This document shows, one piece after another, positions 24,371-34,572 of a stretch of DNA of 61,515 bases. The DNA comes from Cloacimonetes bacterium SCGC AAA252-N17 (GTDB taxonomy: Bacteria > Cloacimonadota > Cloacimonadia > JGIOTU-2). The stretch spans positions 1 to 61,515 of the forward strand of contig ASNI01000010.1 of the NCBI GenBank assembly GCA_000404785.1, given 5' to 3'. The position numbers and the translations under genes are program-made. The stretch's first letter is position 1; every line of letters starts with the position of its first letter. The notes beneath the pieces are model-generated. The model had not been told where the DNA came from. It made no database searches and was given only the letters and a program-made list of their open reading frames with translations.

Positions 24371-27300
24371 ATGAAAAAAATCGCACTCATACTTTTGTGT
24401 CTTGCTTGTGCTTCACAGCTTTTGGGAAAACCAAACTATTCTTCTCATGAACTTATAGCTCGTTTTTCTGAGAAAGTAGTATTTAAAGATGGCACTACGG
24501 GTATTGATGCATTTGATTCTTTCCTTGATCAGTTCGGTGTTCAGTCATCAGAACCAATTATTGAGAAGCCCGATCTCCATATTTATAAATTTACATGTGA
24601 AAAAGAAATTGATTTTTCTGCGATTATTGAACTTTTTCAAAAAGACGAATCGATCATTTATACTCAGCCGAATTACCTGAATGAGATGCTCTCTATAACG
24701 CCAAACGATCCATACTATTATAAGCAGTGGGGATTGCCGGCAATCAATGCAGATAATGCGTGGGAGATAGAAAAGGGAAATGAGCAGGTTATTATTGCGA
24801 TCATTGACTCCGGAATTGAATATGATCATCCCGATCTCGAGCAGAACATCTGGATAAATCACGGCGAGATACCGGATAATTATATTGATGATGACCAGAA
24901 CGGCTATATTGATGACTGGATGGGATGGGACTTCACAGAAACAAATATTATCGATGCAATGGGTGATTTCCGAGAGCGTGATAACGATCCCAGAGACGAT
25001 CTAGGACATGGTACGCACATTGCGGGAATTATTTCCGCTCAGACAAATAATCATATCGGTGTATCAGGCACTACATGGTTTGTCAAATGCATGAATCTCA
25101 GAGCCGGTTTCCGTACCACGCTGGGTGGATATCTCGAAGATGATGATGTGTCCGCTGCTATCGTCTATGCTGCCGACAATGGAGCGCAGATAATAAGCAT
25201 AAGCTGGGGAGATGTGACCTTAGCTCCCATTATTAATGATGCATGCAATTATGCTTATGACCTTGGCGTTTCTATCATAGCTTCTGCCGGTAACGAAGGC
25301 GGTGTTGGGCTTTTGTACCCGGCAGCTCTCGATAATGTGATATCTGTAACAGCTGTTGACTCAAATCTGAAAATCTGCTCCTTCTCCAGTTATGGTGAGG
25401 GTATCGACCTCTGCGGACCTGGTTTGAGCATTTACAGCACATATCTACATAATGAGTATAAAAACGAAAGCGGCACTTCTATGTCAGCACCCTTTGTTGC
25501 AGGATGCGCCGGTTTGCTCCTTTCACAAAATCCCCTGCTCTCAAATATCGAAGTGTACAATCTGATAAATATTTCATGTGACGATCTTGGCGAAAATGGC
25601 TATGATAATGTTTATGGATACGGAATCATAAATGCAGAAAAACTTATGCTAAATGCAGGAATTGATACCAAGCCCCAGTCTGCAATTTTCTATCCGCCCT
25701 ATAATTCCGGCTACGCACAGGATATCCCAATTATTGGAACTGCATACTGTGAAAATTTCTTCTGCTACACTCTTGGGTTCACGACCAAACAGGAACCGGT
25801 CGAAAATGATTGGCTTGATGTCATCACCCATAACCCTGAACCAACCTTATATACTGATCCTGTTATTGATGATACACTCGGCACATTTCTTCTATATGGA
25901 ATTCAGGATTCAACCTATTACATCCGCCTTTCCGTAAAAGATATTCACGGAACAAATTATATAGATATCGTAAAAATAAGTGTGGATAGAACACCACCTC
26001 AATTTGTTGAAAATGCAACTGCTACGACCTATCGATATGATTTCGACATGAAGGATTATTACATCCTCTCCACTGCAACCGAACCCTCACAATTCTATGC
26101 AACCTGTTTTTCAGCCGATGCAGACACCTTCTCACTTATTCAAAAAAAATACGACTACTTTACGACCTTGATACTTCCGCAACGCCTTCCTGATGAATCC
26201 TACTCATTCTCTCTATCAATTCAAAACAATGCCGGGCTTACTGCAACCTCCGGTATATTTGCTGATGCAATTACAATCGATAATAGCACAATTCCTACAA
26301 GTGGATTTGACCCGATCACTTCTTATGCTCATTCAGTATATCTCTGTTCTAATAACTATGATATCAATGGAAATGGCAAAATCGAACTTGTATTTATGGA
26401 ATTCCCTGATGAGGGTTCTTATGGTCCTGTGCGTTTCTGTGAATATGATAATACAGAGCTTGAAGTAGTACATACGATGAATAATGAATTCATTCCATGG
26501 AGTATCGGTGATACAGATGCGGACGGCAACCATGAGATACTTGGAAATCAGGCAGATTCCATGATTATTTTTGAAGCAGAGAACTCAACTTCCTTCCCAA
26601 GCAGATATGTAAACTCCATCAAAGATGCTTATACCGGCACTTTCTATGATTTCAATAACGATGGAATTGATGACATAGTAATTCGTTCTGCTGATATTAT
26701 TGGAACCGGAACCTACTCTCATTATGATGTGTACTCCAGGAGCGGAGATAATTTTAATCTGGAATGCATGATACTCGATAACACACACACTTATTCCAGA
26801 AATGAACTCTCCCCTTACATCCGGTTTGGCGACCTCAATAATGATGGAAAAAGAAATATTCTCTTCTCTGATATAGACGGTGATATTTTAATCTATCAAA
26901 TCAATAATAATTACTCGGTTGAACGAATCGATTCTTTAAAAATTCCGATTCCTAATGCTTATTACAACGCAATTGGCGACTTCGATGGTGATGGACTTCT
27001 CGAATTCATCGTGGGAGGTTATGCAGATGGTGACGATGTGAATAATCAATTTTGGCTTTACGGAGTTTATAAATACATCGATGGAAATCCCACACTTCTT
27101 GACTATATCGAGATCGCTGGTGTTAGCTCAAATAATGGATTATCCGTTGGCGATCTTGACGGAGATGGTGCTGATGAGATCGTTATTGCAGCAGCACCGG
27201 ATATTTATATCTTCAAACTAATTGAGACTGCAAAATCCTATGATGTTGTCCCACAATGGGTTGGTTCATCATATAGAACCTATCAGCCGGTATGTGTCGA

Positions 27301-28543
27301 TGCAGATAATGACGGTCAGTTTGAGGCTGCCTTTAACCAATATGATGCAAACGACTCACTTATGCTCGTGCTGTCCTCATATCCTACAGATCCTCCTGCC
27401 CCCTCAACTCTCATGCCGCAGAATTTCTTTGGCAGACCGCTTAATGAGCATCTTGTTTCATTCACCTGGAATGCCCAAATAGCTGACTCTTTCTATCTCT
27501 ATAAAGAGCAAAATCAGGATATCGAAATGACAGCAATTCCTGGCACCGAAACCTCATATTCTGATACCAATGTCATTCCTGACAGTCTATACAAATACTG
27601 TTTATCTGCACTGAAAGACGGGCAGGAAAGTTACAAGACCTTGCCCCTTGAGGTCATTCCAATTGATCCGCCTACTTTGCTTTCAATTCAGATGGTTTCA
27701 TTAAATAGTATATTGCTCAATTTTGATAAAACTCTGCACAAAGATTGCGAGCAGGTTTCCAATTTTTATGTGGACATCTATGGATATCCCGAATCTGTTA
27801 TTCCGACAAACAGCCAGCTCAGCTTGCTTATGACTTTTGCAGAAATTTTCGACGAGACAGATTCTCCCTTCACAATCGACGTTGAAAACATTGTTGGAAT
27901 TTTTAACACGTCAATGGCAGACACATTAGTTACATTTATGTATCAGGAAGATCTTACCAGACCTTATATTGTCTCTAGCACACTTGAGAATGACAAAGAA
28001 GTTCATATCGAATTTAATGAAACTGTTGATCATATAAGTGCTGAAGATGCTTCAAACTATACTCTGCTATTCCCCGAGCAAGCTGCTGTGAACAGTATTT
28101 CTCAGATTCAGGTCAATAACGAATCTGTCACACTTACTCTTGCACATAAGATCAAACCGGTTGGTGAACCCTACTTTATTAAGATTTTCAACGTGACCGA
28201 TCTTGCAGGTAATTGCATCTTACCCGGAAAAAATCTCATTAAGATCACGATACCGATCACCGATCTTGATAATGTTACTGTATTCCCGAATCCTGTAACG
28301 ATTGAAAATAAGGTAATTTATTTCCAGAACTTACCAACATCGGGCTCTGCTGATTTTTATATCTTTGACCTTGCAGGTAATCTTGTGAACAACTTCACTG
28401 CAGAATTTCTTTCAGAAGATTATAATAGAGCCGAGTGGAATCTTTCAAATCAATCTGGTAAGAAAGTGGCATCCGGAATGTATTTTTATTTGATAAAATA
28501 TTTTGATTTATATAAAAAAGGTAAAATCGCGATAATTCGATAA
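24371..28543 (+). CDS. Secreted subtilisin-like (S8) protease with T9SS-type C-terminus
   Basis: 1390 residues. Signal peptide (KKIALILLCLACASQLLG), a short propeptide, then an S8 domain at about 125-440. The catalytic triad is Asp146 (IIDSGIEYDHPDL), His213 (GHGTHIAG) and Ser370 (GTSMSAPFVAG). About residues 650-1010 carry FG-GAP/VCBS-like calcium loops (DFNNDGIDD, DLNNDGKRN, DFDGDGLLE, DLDGDGADE, DADNDGQFE). A fibronectin-like region follows, and the last 85 residues (TVFPNPV... NLSNQSGKKVASGMYFYLIK) form a type A sorting domain. It should be exported, passed through a type IX system and displayed at the surface or released. Confidence 0.93.
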   Translation: MKKIALILLCLACASQLLGKPNYSSHELIARFSEKVVFKDGTTGIDAFDSFLDQFGVQSSEPIIEKPDLHIYKFTCEKEIDFSAIIELFQKDESIIYTQPNYLNEMLSITPNDPYYYKQWGLPAINADNAWEIEKGNEQVIIAIIDSGIEYDHPDLEQNIWINHGEIPDNYIDDDQNGYIDDWMGWDFTETNIIDAMGDFRERDNDPRDDLGHGTHIAGIISAQTNNHIGVSGTTWFVKCMNLRAGFRTTLGGYLEDDDVSAAIVYAADNGAQIISISWGDVTLAPIINDACNYAYDLGVSIIASAGNEGGVGLLYPAALDNVISVTAVDSNLKICSFSSYGEGIDLCGPGLSIYSTYLHNEYKNESGTSMSAPFVAGCAGLLLSQNPLLSNIEVYNLINISCDDLGENGYDNVYGYGIINAEKLMLNAGIDTKPQSAIFYPPYNSGYAQDIPIIGTAYCENFFCYTLGFTTKQEPVENDWLDVITHNPEPTLYTDPVIDDTLGTFLLYGIQDSTYYIRLSVKDIHGTNYIDIVKISVDRTPPQFVENATATTYRYDFDMKDYYILSTATEPSQFYATCFSADADTFSLIQKKYDYFTTLILPQRLPDESYSFSLSIQNNAGLTATSGIFADAITIDNSTIPTSGFDPITSYAHSVYLCSNNYDINGNGKIELVFMEFPDEGSYGPVRFCEYDNTELEVVHTMNNEFIPWSIGDTDADGNHEILGNQADSMIIFEAENSTSFPSRYVNSIKDAYTGTFYDFNNDGIDDIVIRSADIIGTGTYSHYDVYSRSGDNFNLECMILDNTHTYSRNELSPYIRFGDLNNDGKRNILFSDIDGDILIYQINNNYSVERIDSLKIPIPNAYYNAIGDFDGDGLLEFIVGGYADGDDVNNQFWLYGVYKYIDGNPTLLDYIEIAGVSSNNGLSVGDLDGDGADEIVIAAAPDIYIFKLIETAKSYDVVPQWVGSSYRTYQPVCVDADNDGQFEAAFNQYDANDSLMLVLSSYPTDPPAPSTLMPQNFFGRPLNEHLVSFTWNAQIADSFYLYKEQNQDIEMTAIPGTETSYSDTNVIPDSLYKYCLSALKDGQESYKTLPLEVIPIDPPTLLSIQMVSLNSILLNFDKTLHKDCEQVSNFYVDIYGYPESVIPTNSQLSLLMTFAEIFDETDSPFTIDVENIVGIFNTSMADTLVTFMYQEDLTRPYIVSSTLENDKEVHIEFNETVDHISAEDASNYTLLFPEQAAVNSISQIQVNNESVTLTLAHKIKPVGEPYFIKIFNVTDLAGNCILPGKNLIKITIPITDLDNVTVFPNPVTIENKVIYFQNLPTSGSADFYIFDLAGNLVNNFTAEFLSEDYNRAEWNLSNQSGKKVASGMYFYLIKYFDLYKKGKIAIIR

Positions 28544-28555
28544 AGGTGAATGATA

Positions 28556-29371
28556 ATGATTACTTATGACTGGCAGCAAAGACTGAAAAAAGATACTGTT
28601 GATTTCCTCGAGCATAAGATACCGTATAAGGACTATGATTTTGAAATTATCTATAATGCATATCCTGAACGAGTCAATGGAGAAGTACCGCAACCTGTGG
28701 TCACGTATGTTGCAAAAGAGATGCGAAAAGTTATTCAAAACGATCCTGATACCTATATTGATTTTCTGCTGTTTATCCAAAAGAAAAAGGGCGAAAACGG
28801 CAAAAAGATATTTAATTACGTGATGAGCAAAGTGGCGTTGAAACATCCCGGCGACTATGATGAGATTTTCAGGAAAGCACTTAAAGATACTCATGATAAA
28901 AGCGAGATAAAGAAAATATGTGATAATATTATTCTTCCGCTACTCAAGAAATATCCAGATAAATATATTGATGACATTATCAACACTATCCGCCAGGTGC
29001 CCCAAGATGATGTCATCGATTGCGCATTTACAACGCTTTGTAAATACATGAAAACAAATAAAGCACAAGCGAAGACGATCAATCACAAGATCGACTCCTT
29101 TTGGAATTCCGAAAACAAGATGATACGAAGCGGTATTGTGCAAATATTGAAATGCTTATACAAAATAGACAAAAAACTCTACCGTGATACCTACAGATCC
29201 TATCAATCAACCTACAATCCAAACTTCATTGAAATTCTTGCAGATTCTATTTCTGAGAATTCACAATTGATTCGTGAAATCGTCGAGAGATGGGAAAAGA
29301 GCGGAAATATTCGCATAAAGAAAGCTGCACATACTGCAGAAAAAACCTTGAAAAAAATAAAGAGAACATAA
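28556..29371 (+). CDS. Helical repeat protein of unknown function
   Basis: About 271 residues, all helical, with no signal peptide. Repeating amphipathic helices (KKYPDKYIDDIINTIRQVPQDDVIDCAFTTL...) resemble HEAT/armadillo arrays. The preferred ATG is the second of two because AAAGGTG lies 7 bases before it; the first ATG (28550) is too close. The stop overlaps the greA start (TAATG), so the two are co-translated. A cytoplasmic scaffold role is possible; I do not recognise a family. Confidence 0.6.
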   Translation: MITYDWQQRLKKDTVDFLEHKIPYKDYDFEIIYNAYPERVNGEVPQPVVTYVAKEMRKVIQNDPDTYIDFLLFIQKKKGENGKKIFNYVMSKVALKHPGDYDEIFRKALKDTHDKSEIKKICDNIILPLLKKYPDKYIDDIINTIRQVPQDDVIDCAFTTLCKYMKTNKAQAKTINHKIDSFWNSENKMIRSGIVQILKCLYKIDKKLYRDTYRSYQSTYNPNFIEILADSISENSQLIREIVERWEKSGNIRIKKAAHTAEKTLKKIKRT

Positions 29372-29853
29372 TGACACAAGAATATATATCAAAAGAAGGT
29401 CTTGAGAATCTTCGTAAACGCTTAGAACATCTCATTCAAGAAGAACGTCCTGCCATCATTGAAGAAATTGGTCGCACACGGCAGTTTGGTGACCTTAGTG
29501 AAAATGCAGAATATCATGCAGCAAAAGAGAAACAGCGCTTTATTGAAGCTGAGATCTCAAAACTTCAGGCAAAAATTTCGTGCCTGAAAGTTTTAAGCAC
29601 AGATGATATTGACAAAAACTCCATTCGTTTCGGTGCCATAGTAGAGCTTCTTGATAAAAGAAGAAACAAGATATTAAACTACAAAATAGTTGGCGAAGAT
29701 GAAACGGGAAAAACAAAGAGCGTGAGAATGATCTCTTTTAAATCTCCAATTGCGCAAGCACTTCTTGGCAAGAATATTGGTGATACAGTAAAAGTGACAG
29801 CCCCAGTCGGCATATTAGAATATACAATAAAAAATATCACATATGAGGAGTAA
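29371..29853 (+). CDS. greA: Transcription elongation factor GreA
   Basis: 160 residues, the standard GreA size. The N-terminal coiled coil (EGLENLRKRLEHL... EIGRTRQFGDLSENAEYHAAKE) carries the acidic tip DLSENAEY that reaches into the polymerase channel. The C-terminal FKBP-like domain ends with SPIAQALLGKNIGDTVKV. It rescues backtracked RNA polymerase by stimulating transcript cleavage. An upstream in-frame reading from 29290 overlaps the previous gene and is rejected. Its stop follows GAGGAG, which serves as the RBS of the next gene. Confidence 0.97.
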   Translation: MTQEYISKEGLENLRKRLEHLIQEERPAIIEEIGRTRQFGDLSENAEYHAAKEKQRFIEAEISKLQAKISCLKVLSTDDIDKNSIRFGAIVELLDKRRNKILNYKIVGEDETGKTKSVRMISFKSPIAQALLGKNIGDTVKVTAPVGILEYTIKNITYEE

Positions 29854-29854
29854 G

Positions 29855-30973
29855 ATGAGCTCATACCGCATTGCATGGCTTCCGGGTGATGGCGTAGGAA
29901 ACGACGTTATGGAAGCTGCTAAAATTATCCTGGACACTTTAGAACTTGATGCAGAATACATCCATGGTGATATTGGTTGGGAATTCTGGAGAACAGAAGG
30001 AAATCCCCTCCCGGACAGAACTATTGAACTTCTTAACAATGTTGATTGCGCACTTTTTGGCGCGATCACCTCTAAACCAAAGCAGGAAGCTGAAGCAGAA
30101 CTCATTCCTGAACTTCAAGGAAAAGGACTTGTGTACTCAAGCCCTATCGTTGGCTTGCGCCAGAAATTCAACCTGCATACAAATCTGAGACCCTGCAAGT
30201 CATTTAAAGGAAATCCCCTCAATTATAGAGATGATATTGATATTGTTGTTTTCCGTGAAAATACTGAAGGGCTGTATTCAGGAGTCGAGTTCCATCCAGT
30301 CCCTGAAGATGTCTTTAATGCACTTTTAAAAAACCATAAAAAAATGGCAAAATTTGCTGACACACCTCTTGATGATCTTGCGCTCTCATGCAGAATTTTC
30401 ACAAGAGAGGCGTGCCGCAGAATTGTTCGTAATGCCTTTGAATATGCGAAGAAACACGGATATCCAACTGTAACAGTAGTTGAAAAACCTAATGTCATCA
30501 GAGAAACTTCCGGCTTAATGGTGCGTGAAGCACGAAAAGTCGCGCAGGAATATCCTGAAATCGAACTATGGGAAACAAATGTCGATGCCATGGCAATGTG
30601 GCTCGTCAAGAATCCTCAAAACTACGGAGTGCTTGTTTCCAGCAATATGTTTGGGGACATTATTTCCGATCTCTGTGCTCAGCTTGTCGGTGGACTTGGT
30701 TTTGCTGCAAGTGGAAATATTGGAGATAAGCTCGCAGTCTTCGAGCCAACTCACGGCAGTGCACCAAAATATGCCGGACAATATAAAGTAAATCCTATTG
30801 CCATGCTTATCTCAACAAAACTTATGCTTGACTATTTAGGCGAGACCGAAAAAGCTGACCGTTTGATGAATGCTATTGCAAAAGTTATTGAAAAGGGAAA
30901 ATTTCGTACTTACGATATGGGTGGCTCTTCCTCAACACTTGACATGGCAAATGCAGTTGCAGAAAATTTATAG
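29855..30973 (+). CDS. Isocitrate/isopropylmalate-type dehydrogenase
   Basis: 372 residues. Decarboxylating beta-hydroxyacid dehydrogenase fold with LPGDGVGNDVMEAA at the start, the substrate loop LRPCKSFKGNPLNYRDDIDIVVFRENTEGLYSG, catalytic Lys/Tyr region (VTVVEKPNV), and the cofactor loop EPTHGSAPKYAGQYKVNPIAM. The loop wording is closer to isocitrate dehydrogenase than to LeuB. It probably oxidises isocitrate to 2-oxoglutarate; homoisocitrate or isopropylmalate cannot be excluded. No leucine genes are nearby. RBS GAGGAG overlaps the greA stop. Confidence 0.88.
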   Translation: MSSYRIAWLPGDGVGNDVMEAAKIILDTLELDAEYIHGDIGWEFWRTEGNPLPDRTIELLNNVDCALFGAITSKPKQEAEAELIPELQGKGLVYSSPIVGLRQKFNLHTNLRPCKSFKGNPLNYRDDIDIVVFRENTEGLYSGVEFHPVPEDVFNALLKNHKKMAKFADTPLDDLALSCRIFTREACRRIVRNAFEYAKKHGYPTVTVVEKPNVIRETSGLMVREARKVAQEYPEIELWETNVDAMAMWLVKNPQNYGVLVSSNMFGDIISDLCAQLVGGLGFAASGNIGDKLAVFEPTHGSAPKYAGQYKVNPIAMLISTKLMLDYLGETEKADRLMNAIAKVIEKGKFRTYDMGGSSSTLDMANAVAENL

Positions 30974-30985
30974 AAAAGGAAACAC

Positions 30986-32410
30986 ATGAAAAAATCTTCA
31001 AAAGGAAAAGAATTGCAGGATAAGTTATCATACAAGAAGAAGAATTTCTGGAAAATTGTTTCGGAAAAAGAACGGGAAGATGCTTTTGTATTTGCTGATG
31101 AATATTGTGCATTCCTCGATGAAGCAAAAACAGAACGGCTCTCAGTCGAACTTGCTGAGCAAATATTGAAAGCGCGTAAGTTCGTACACCTTGATGCTGA
31201 TGCTCCCAAAAATGCGACTGGTTATTATAGAATTAACCGTGATAAGAACATTACAATTTTCCGAACCGGCAAAAAAGATATTTCAAACGGCTGCAACCTA
31301 ATTGTTGCACACATCGATGTGCCGCGAGTTGATCTGAAGCAGGTTCCACTTTCCGAGGATGAGACCACACAGCTCGGGATCATGCTGACCCATTACTACG
31401 GTGGCATAAGAAAATATCAATGGATGTCTATCCCACTTGCGTTGTATGGTGTTGTTATAAAAGAAGATGGCACTCGCATCGATATTTCTATTGGTGATAA
31501 TGATGGCGATCCGGTTTTCACTTTTGCCGATCTGCTTCCTCATCTTGCAAAGGACTATAGCAATAAAAAAATCTCAGAAGCTATTGATGCAGACAAACTC
31601 CAGCTCCTTTTTGGTTCAATACCTTTCCCTGATGATGATATAAAAGATAATGTAAAATTGAACTGCCTGAACATACTTCATGAAAAATATGGTATTACTG
31701 AAGAAGATCTTATCAGTGCCGAGATTGAAATCGTACCTGCTTTTTCTAGCAAAGATGTGGGCATTGATGCCAGCATGGTAGGTGCTTACGGACAGGATGA
31801 CAGAGCATGTTCCTATACTGCTCTTCGGGCATTGCTGGATGGCGAAGACCCAATTCTTCCTTCAATCGTATTTCTTGCTGATAAAGAGGAGATCGGCAGT
31901 GAAGGCAATACAGGCGCCCGTTCTGATTTCATACTTGATTTTATTGCTGATATCGTTGATTTTCAGGGATATGACAGTTCTAAAATTTTGAGAAAAGTAT
32001 TAACAAAAACTAATATTCTCTCTGGTGATGTAACCGCAGCAATAAATCCCTCTTTCAAAGATGTTCACGAGAAACAGAACGCACCTCTCCTCGGTTATGG
32101 AGTATGCCTGACAAAATTTACCGGCTCAAAAGGAAAAAGCGGTTCAAACGATGCACATCCCGAGTTCATTGCAAAATTGCGCGCACTTTTTAATTCGCAC
32201 AATATAAACTGGCAGATCGGCGAACTCGGTAAAGTTGATGTCGGAGGAGGAGGTACCATCGCAAAATTTATGGCTGAGCACAATGCAGAAGTCATTGATT
32301 GCGGAACGCCTCTTCTTGCCATGCACTCTCCTTTTGAGATTTCCAGCAAAGGAGATATTTACTCAACCTATAAAGCTTATAAAATTTTCTTCGAACACTA
32401 TGGGGGTTAA
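30986..32410 (+). CDS. M18-family zinc aminopeptidase
   Basis: 474 residues. The M18 metal site is visible: LIVAHIDVPRVDLKQ supplies the first His and Asp, GAYGQDDRACSYTAL the bridging Asp, DKEEIGSEGNTGA the catalytic and ligand Glu, and FEISSKGDIYSTYKAY the end of the domain. The long dimerisation insert between about 120 and 240 is typical. It removes N-terminal residues from peptides in the cytoplasm, fitting an amino-acid fermenter. The next gene follows by two bases. Confidence 0.92.
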   Translation: MKKSSKGKELQDKLSYKKKNFWKIVSEKEREDAFVFADEYCAFLDEAKTERLSVELAEQILKARKFVHLDADAPKNATGYYRINRDKNITIFRTGKKDISNGCNLIVAHIDVPRVDLKQVPLSEDETTQLGIMLTHYYGGIRKYQWMSIPLALYGVVIKEDGTRIDISIGDNDGDPVFTFADLLPHLAKDYSNKKISEAIDADKLQLLFGSIPFPDDDIKDNVKLNCLNILHEKYGITEEDLISAEIEIVPAFSSKDVGIDASMVGAYGQDDRACSYTALRALLDGEDPILPSIVFLADKEEIGSEGNTGARSDFILDFIADIVDFQGYDSSKILRKVLTKTNILSGDVTAAINPSFKDVHEKQNAPLLGYGVCLTKFTGSKGKSGSNDAHPEFIAKLRALFNSHNINWQIGELGKVDVGGGGTIAKFMAEHNAEVIDCGTPLLAMHSPFEISSKGDIYSTYKAYKIFFEHYGG

Positions 32411-32412
32411 CG

Positions 32413-33165
32413 GTGAAAAAATTATATGTATTCGGTTTATTGCTTTTACTTATTCTGCCTCATTGTGCACAACAAAGGCCATATACTGAAATTCATCAGC
32501 TGGTAATCAAAAATGAGCAACAGATCCAGTATCTCGCCGAAGTTATAAAAATGAATTCCGATGCAATAGACCAGCAGGAAAAGCAAGTTTCCAGTGATCT
32601 TCAAATGCTTAACAGCAAACTTGATCAGATCATTGTGCTCCAGTCAAAAGTATCAAATTTAGAAGTGAAAGCAAACACTCTCGAATCCAAAATTGAGGCT
32701 CAAAACCAGATCATGGCTCAGATTAAATCAAATCCCGCTGTTGCAGACCAAACTCAGACTAATCCCAAAACAGAATCGAACGAGATCACACTTGAGAAAC
32801 TCTATCAAACAGGACGACAGTATTATGTAGATAAGGATTTCAGAAAATCGATCTCCACTTTTTCCAAATTTATCAGGGAATATCCTCAACATGATCTCGC
32901 AGCAAATGCACAGTACTGGATCGGTGAGTGTTATTATTTTCTTGATCAGTTTGAAACTGCTATCTTCAACTTTGATAAAGTGGTAATTAATTATCCGGAA
33001 TCCAATAAAGTCGTTGACGCAAAACTTAAAATTGCACTCTGCCTGATCGGAATGGAGCAATATACCGGCGCTCTTACTCAGCTCAAAGAAATCCAAAAAC
33101 AGTATCCTGATTATGAACGCATAGATATCGTAAGGGAAAGAATAGTTACGCTGGAGAACAGATAA
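32413..33165 (+). CDS. YbgF/CpoB-like tetratricopeptide envelope protein
   Basis: 250 residues starting at GTG. Signal peptide KKLYVFGLLLLLILPHC with a cysteine at about position 18 that could be lipidated, although PHC is a poor lipobox. Residues about 25-100 are a coiled coil, and about 130-250 are TPR units (YQTGRQYYVDKDFRKSISTFSKFIREYPQ...). This matches YbgF/CpoB, which links Tol-Pal function to peptidoglycan synthesis. It is directly followed by a BamD-like gene (1-base gap), so both are envelope assembly genes in one operon. Confidence 0.82.
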   Translation: MKKLYVFGLLLLLILPHCAQQRPYTEIHQLVIKNEQQIQYLAEVIKMNSDAIDQQEKQVSSDLQMLNSKLDQIIVLQSKVSNLEVKANTLESKIEAQNQIMAQIKSNPAVADQTQTNPKTESNEITLEKLYQTGRQYYVDKDFRKSISTFSKFIREYPQHDLAANAQYWIGECYYFLDQFETAIFNFDKVVINYPESNKVVDAKLKIALCLIGMEQYTGALTQLKEIQKQYPDYERIDIVRERIVTLENR

Positions 33166-33166
33166 T

Positions 33167-33979
33167 ATGAAAAAATATGTGCTCCGCATTCTGTTATTGC
33201 TAATCTTTACTTCACTAATTTTTATGAATCTGCTATATGCGCAACCACCTTCAACCATGAATTGGGATGAAGACGAAGAGAATGTTACCATTGAACGTCC
33301 TTTTGAACTTCCGAAAGGTGATTTCAATCCTCATGAAAAAATGATAGAAGCTGATGGTTTGTATCAAAGAAGAAAGTTCAATAAAGCTCGAGATATTTAC
33401 GAGATCATTACCTATATGAGCAAAGGGGACACTCTGGTCAAACGAGCTCAGTACCAACTTGCAAACTGTTATTACAAAATACACTTGTATGAAGACTCAA
33501 TCTTCGAATATGAACAGCTTATGCGCATGTTCCCTTACTCTCAATACAATGAAGATGCGAATTACAAGATTGGTACTGCCTGGTTTAAATTGTCTTATCC
33601 CCCTGCGTATGATCAACAGGAAACGATAAATGCACTTCAGCAATTCAATCATTTTATTGCTCAGTATCCAAAATCTGAACTCATCGATGAAGTTGAAAAT
33701 ATGAGAATCACTTGCACTAATAAGCTGCTGGAAAAAAAATATCTCAATGCTCATATTTATTATATGATGGGATATTATAATGCGTCACTGATGTATCTTA
33801 ATGAAATATTTGATGAGAATATTACCGGAGAGATCGAAGAAAACTCCCTCCAGCTTGCTGCGAAGATCTATATAAATAAGAAGAACTGGGATAAACTCGC
33901 TGATATCGGAGAACGGCTCTCTTCAAAGTACCCCGAACATCCCTTCATAGAAAAAATAAACGCCTACATAACGAATTGA
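33167..33979 (+). CDS. BamD-like TPR protein (outer-membrane protein assembly)
   Basis: 270 residues with a signal peptide (KKYVLRILLLLIFTSLIFMNLLYAQ) and five TPR-like units (LYQRRKFNKARDIYEII, RAQYQLANCYYKIHLYEDSIFEYEQLMRMFPYSQY..., KIGTAWFKLSYPP). The order and the phrase FPYSQYNEDANYKIG agree with BamD/YfiO. BamD is normally a lipoprotein, but no lipobox cysteine is seen here; the signal ends LLYAQ. It lies between the YbgF-like gene and nadD, tightly packed. Confidence 0.78.
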   Translation: MKKYVLRILLLLIFTSLIFMNLLYAQPPSTMNWDEDEENVTIERPFELPKGDFNPHEKMIEADGLYQRRKFNKARDIYEIITYMSKGDTLVKRAQYQLANCYYKIHLYEDSIFEYEQLMRMFPYSQYNEDANYKIGTAWFKLSYPPAYDQQETINALQQFNHFIAQYPKSELIDEVENMRITCTNKLLEKKYLNAHIYYMMGYYNASLMYLNEIFDENITGEIEENSLQLAAKIYINKKNWDKLADIGERLSSKYPEHPFIEKINAYITN

Positions 33980-33981
33980 TA

Positions 33982-34572
33982 ATGAGATTGGGAATACTCG
34001 GTGGCACCTTTGATCCAATCCATTATGGCCACATTAGGATGGCAGAATATTGCCGCGATAAACTTCGCCTGAACAAAATATATTTTATCCCTGCTGGCAA
34101 TCCGCCCCACAAAAAACCACAAATATCTTATGATTTGAGAGTTCAGATGCTTCATCTGGCTCTAAATGGAAACCTCCATTTTGAGATCAAAGAACTTGAA
34201 AAGCAGGAACAGGCACGAAATTATACATATACCTACTATACCCTGCAAAAATTAAGAATTGAACATCCAAATGATGAACTCTACTTTCTTATGGGCGAAG
34301 ATAATGTTTCTGAAATTTCAACATGGTTTAAATATAATGAAATGCTCAATCTGGCTCAATTTATCATTATAAACAGACCGGCAAACCCGAAGAATCATTC
34401 ACATGATTTTTCTTTCAGCAGAGAACTTACTTTCCTGGAGATGCCGAAAATTGACATCTCTTCCCATTGTATCCGTAATATGTGTTCCAAAGGACAGTCA
34501 ATAAAAGGACTTGTACCCGATAAGGTTGAAGATTTTATTGAAAACAATAGTTTATATATAGAGGTAACATGA
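33982..34572 (+). CDS. nadD: Nicotinate-nucleotide adenylyltransferase
   Basis: 196 residues. The nucleotidyltransferase signature LGGTFDPIHYGHIRMAE opens the protein, FIPAGNPPHKK follows, and IDISSHCIRNM near the end is the ISSTxIR-type motif. It makes nicotinic acid adenine dinucleotide from NaMN and ATP, the NAD-synthesis step. The ATG at 33982 follows the BamD stop by two bases. Its end overlaps the ppdK start by four bases (ATGA). Confidence 0.96.
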   Translation: MRLGILGGTFDPIHYGHIRMAEYCRDKLRLNKIYFIPAGNPPHKKPQISYDLRVQMLHLALNGNLHFEIKELEKQEQARNYTYTYYTLQKLRIEHPNDELYFLMGEDNVSEISTWFKYNEMLNLAQFIIINRPANPKNHSHDFSFSRELTFLEMPKIDISSHCIRNMCSKGQSIKGLVPDKVEDFIENNSLYIEVT

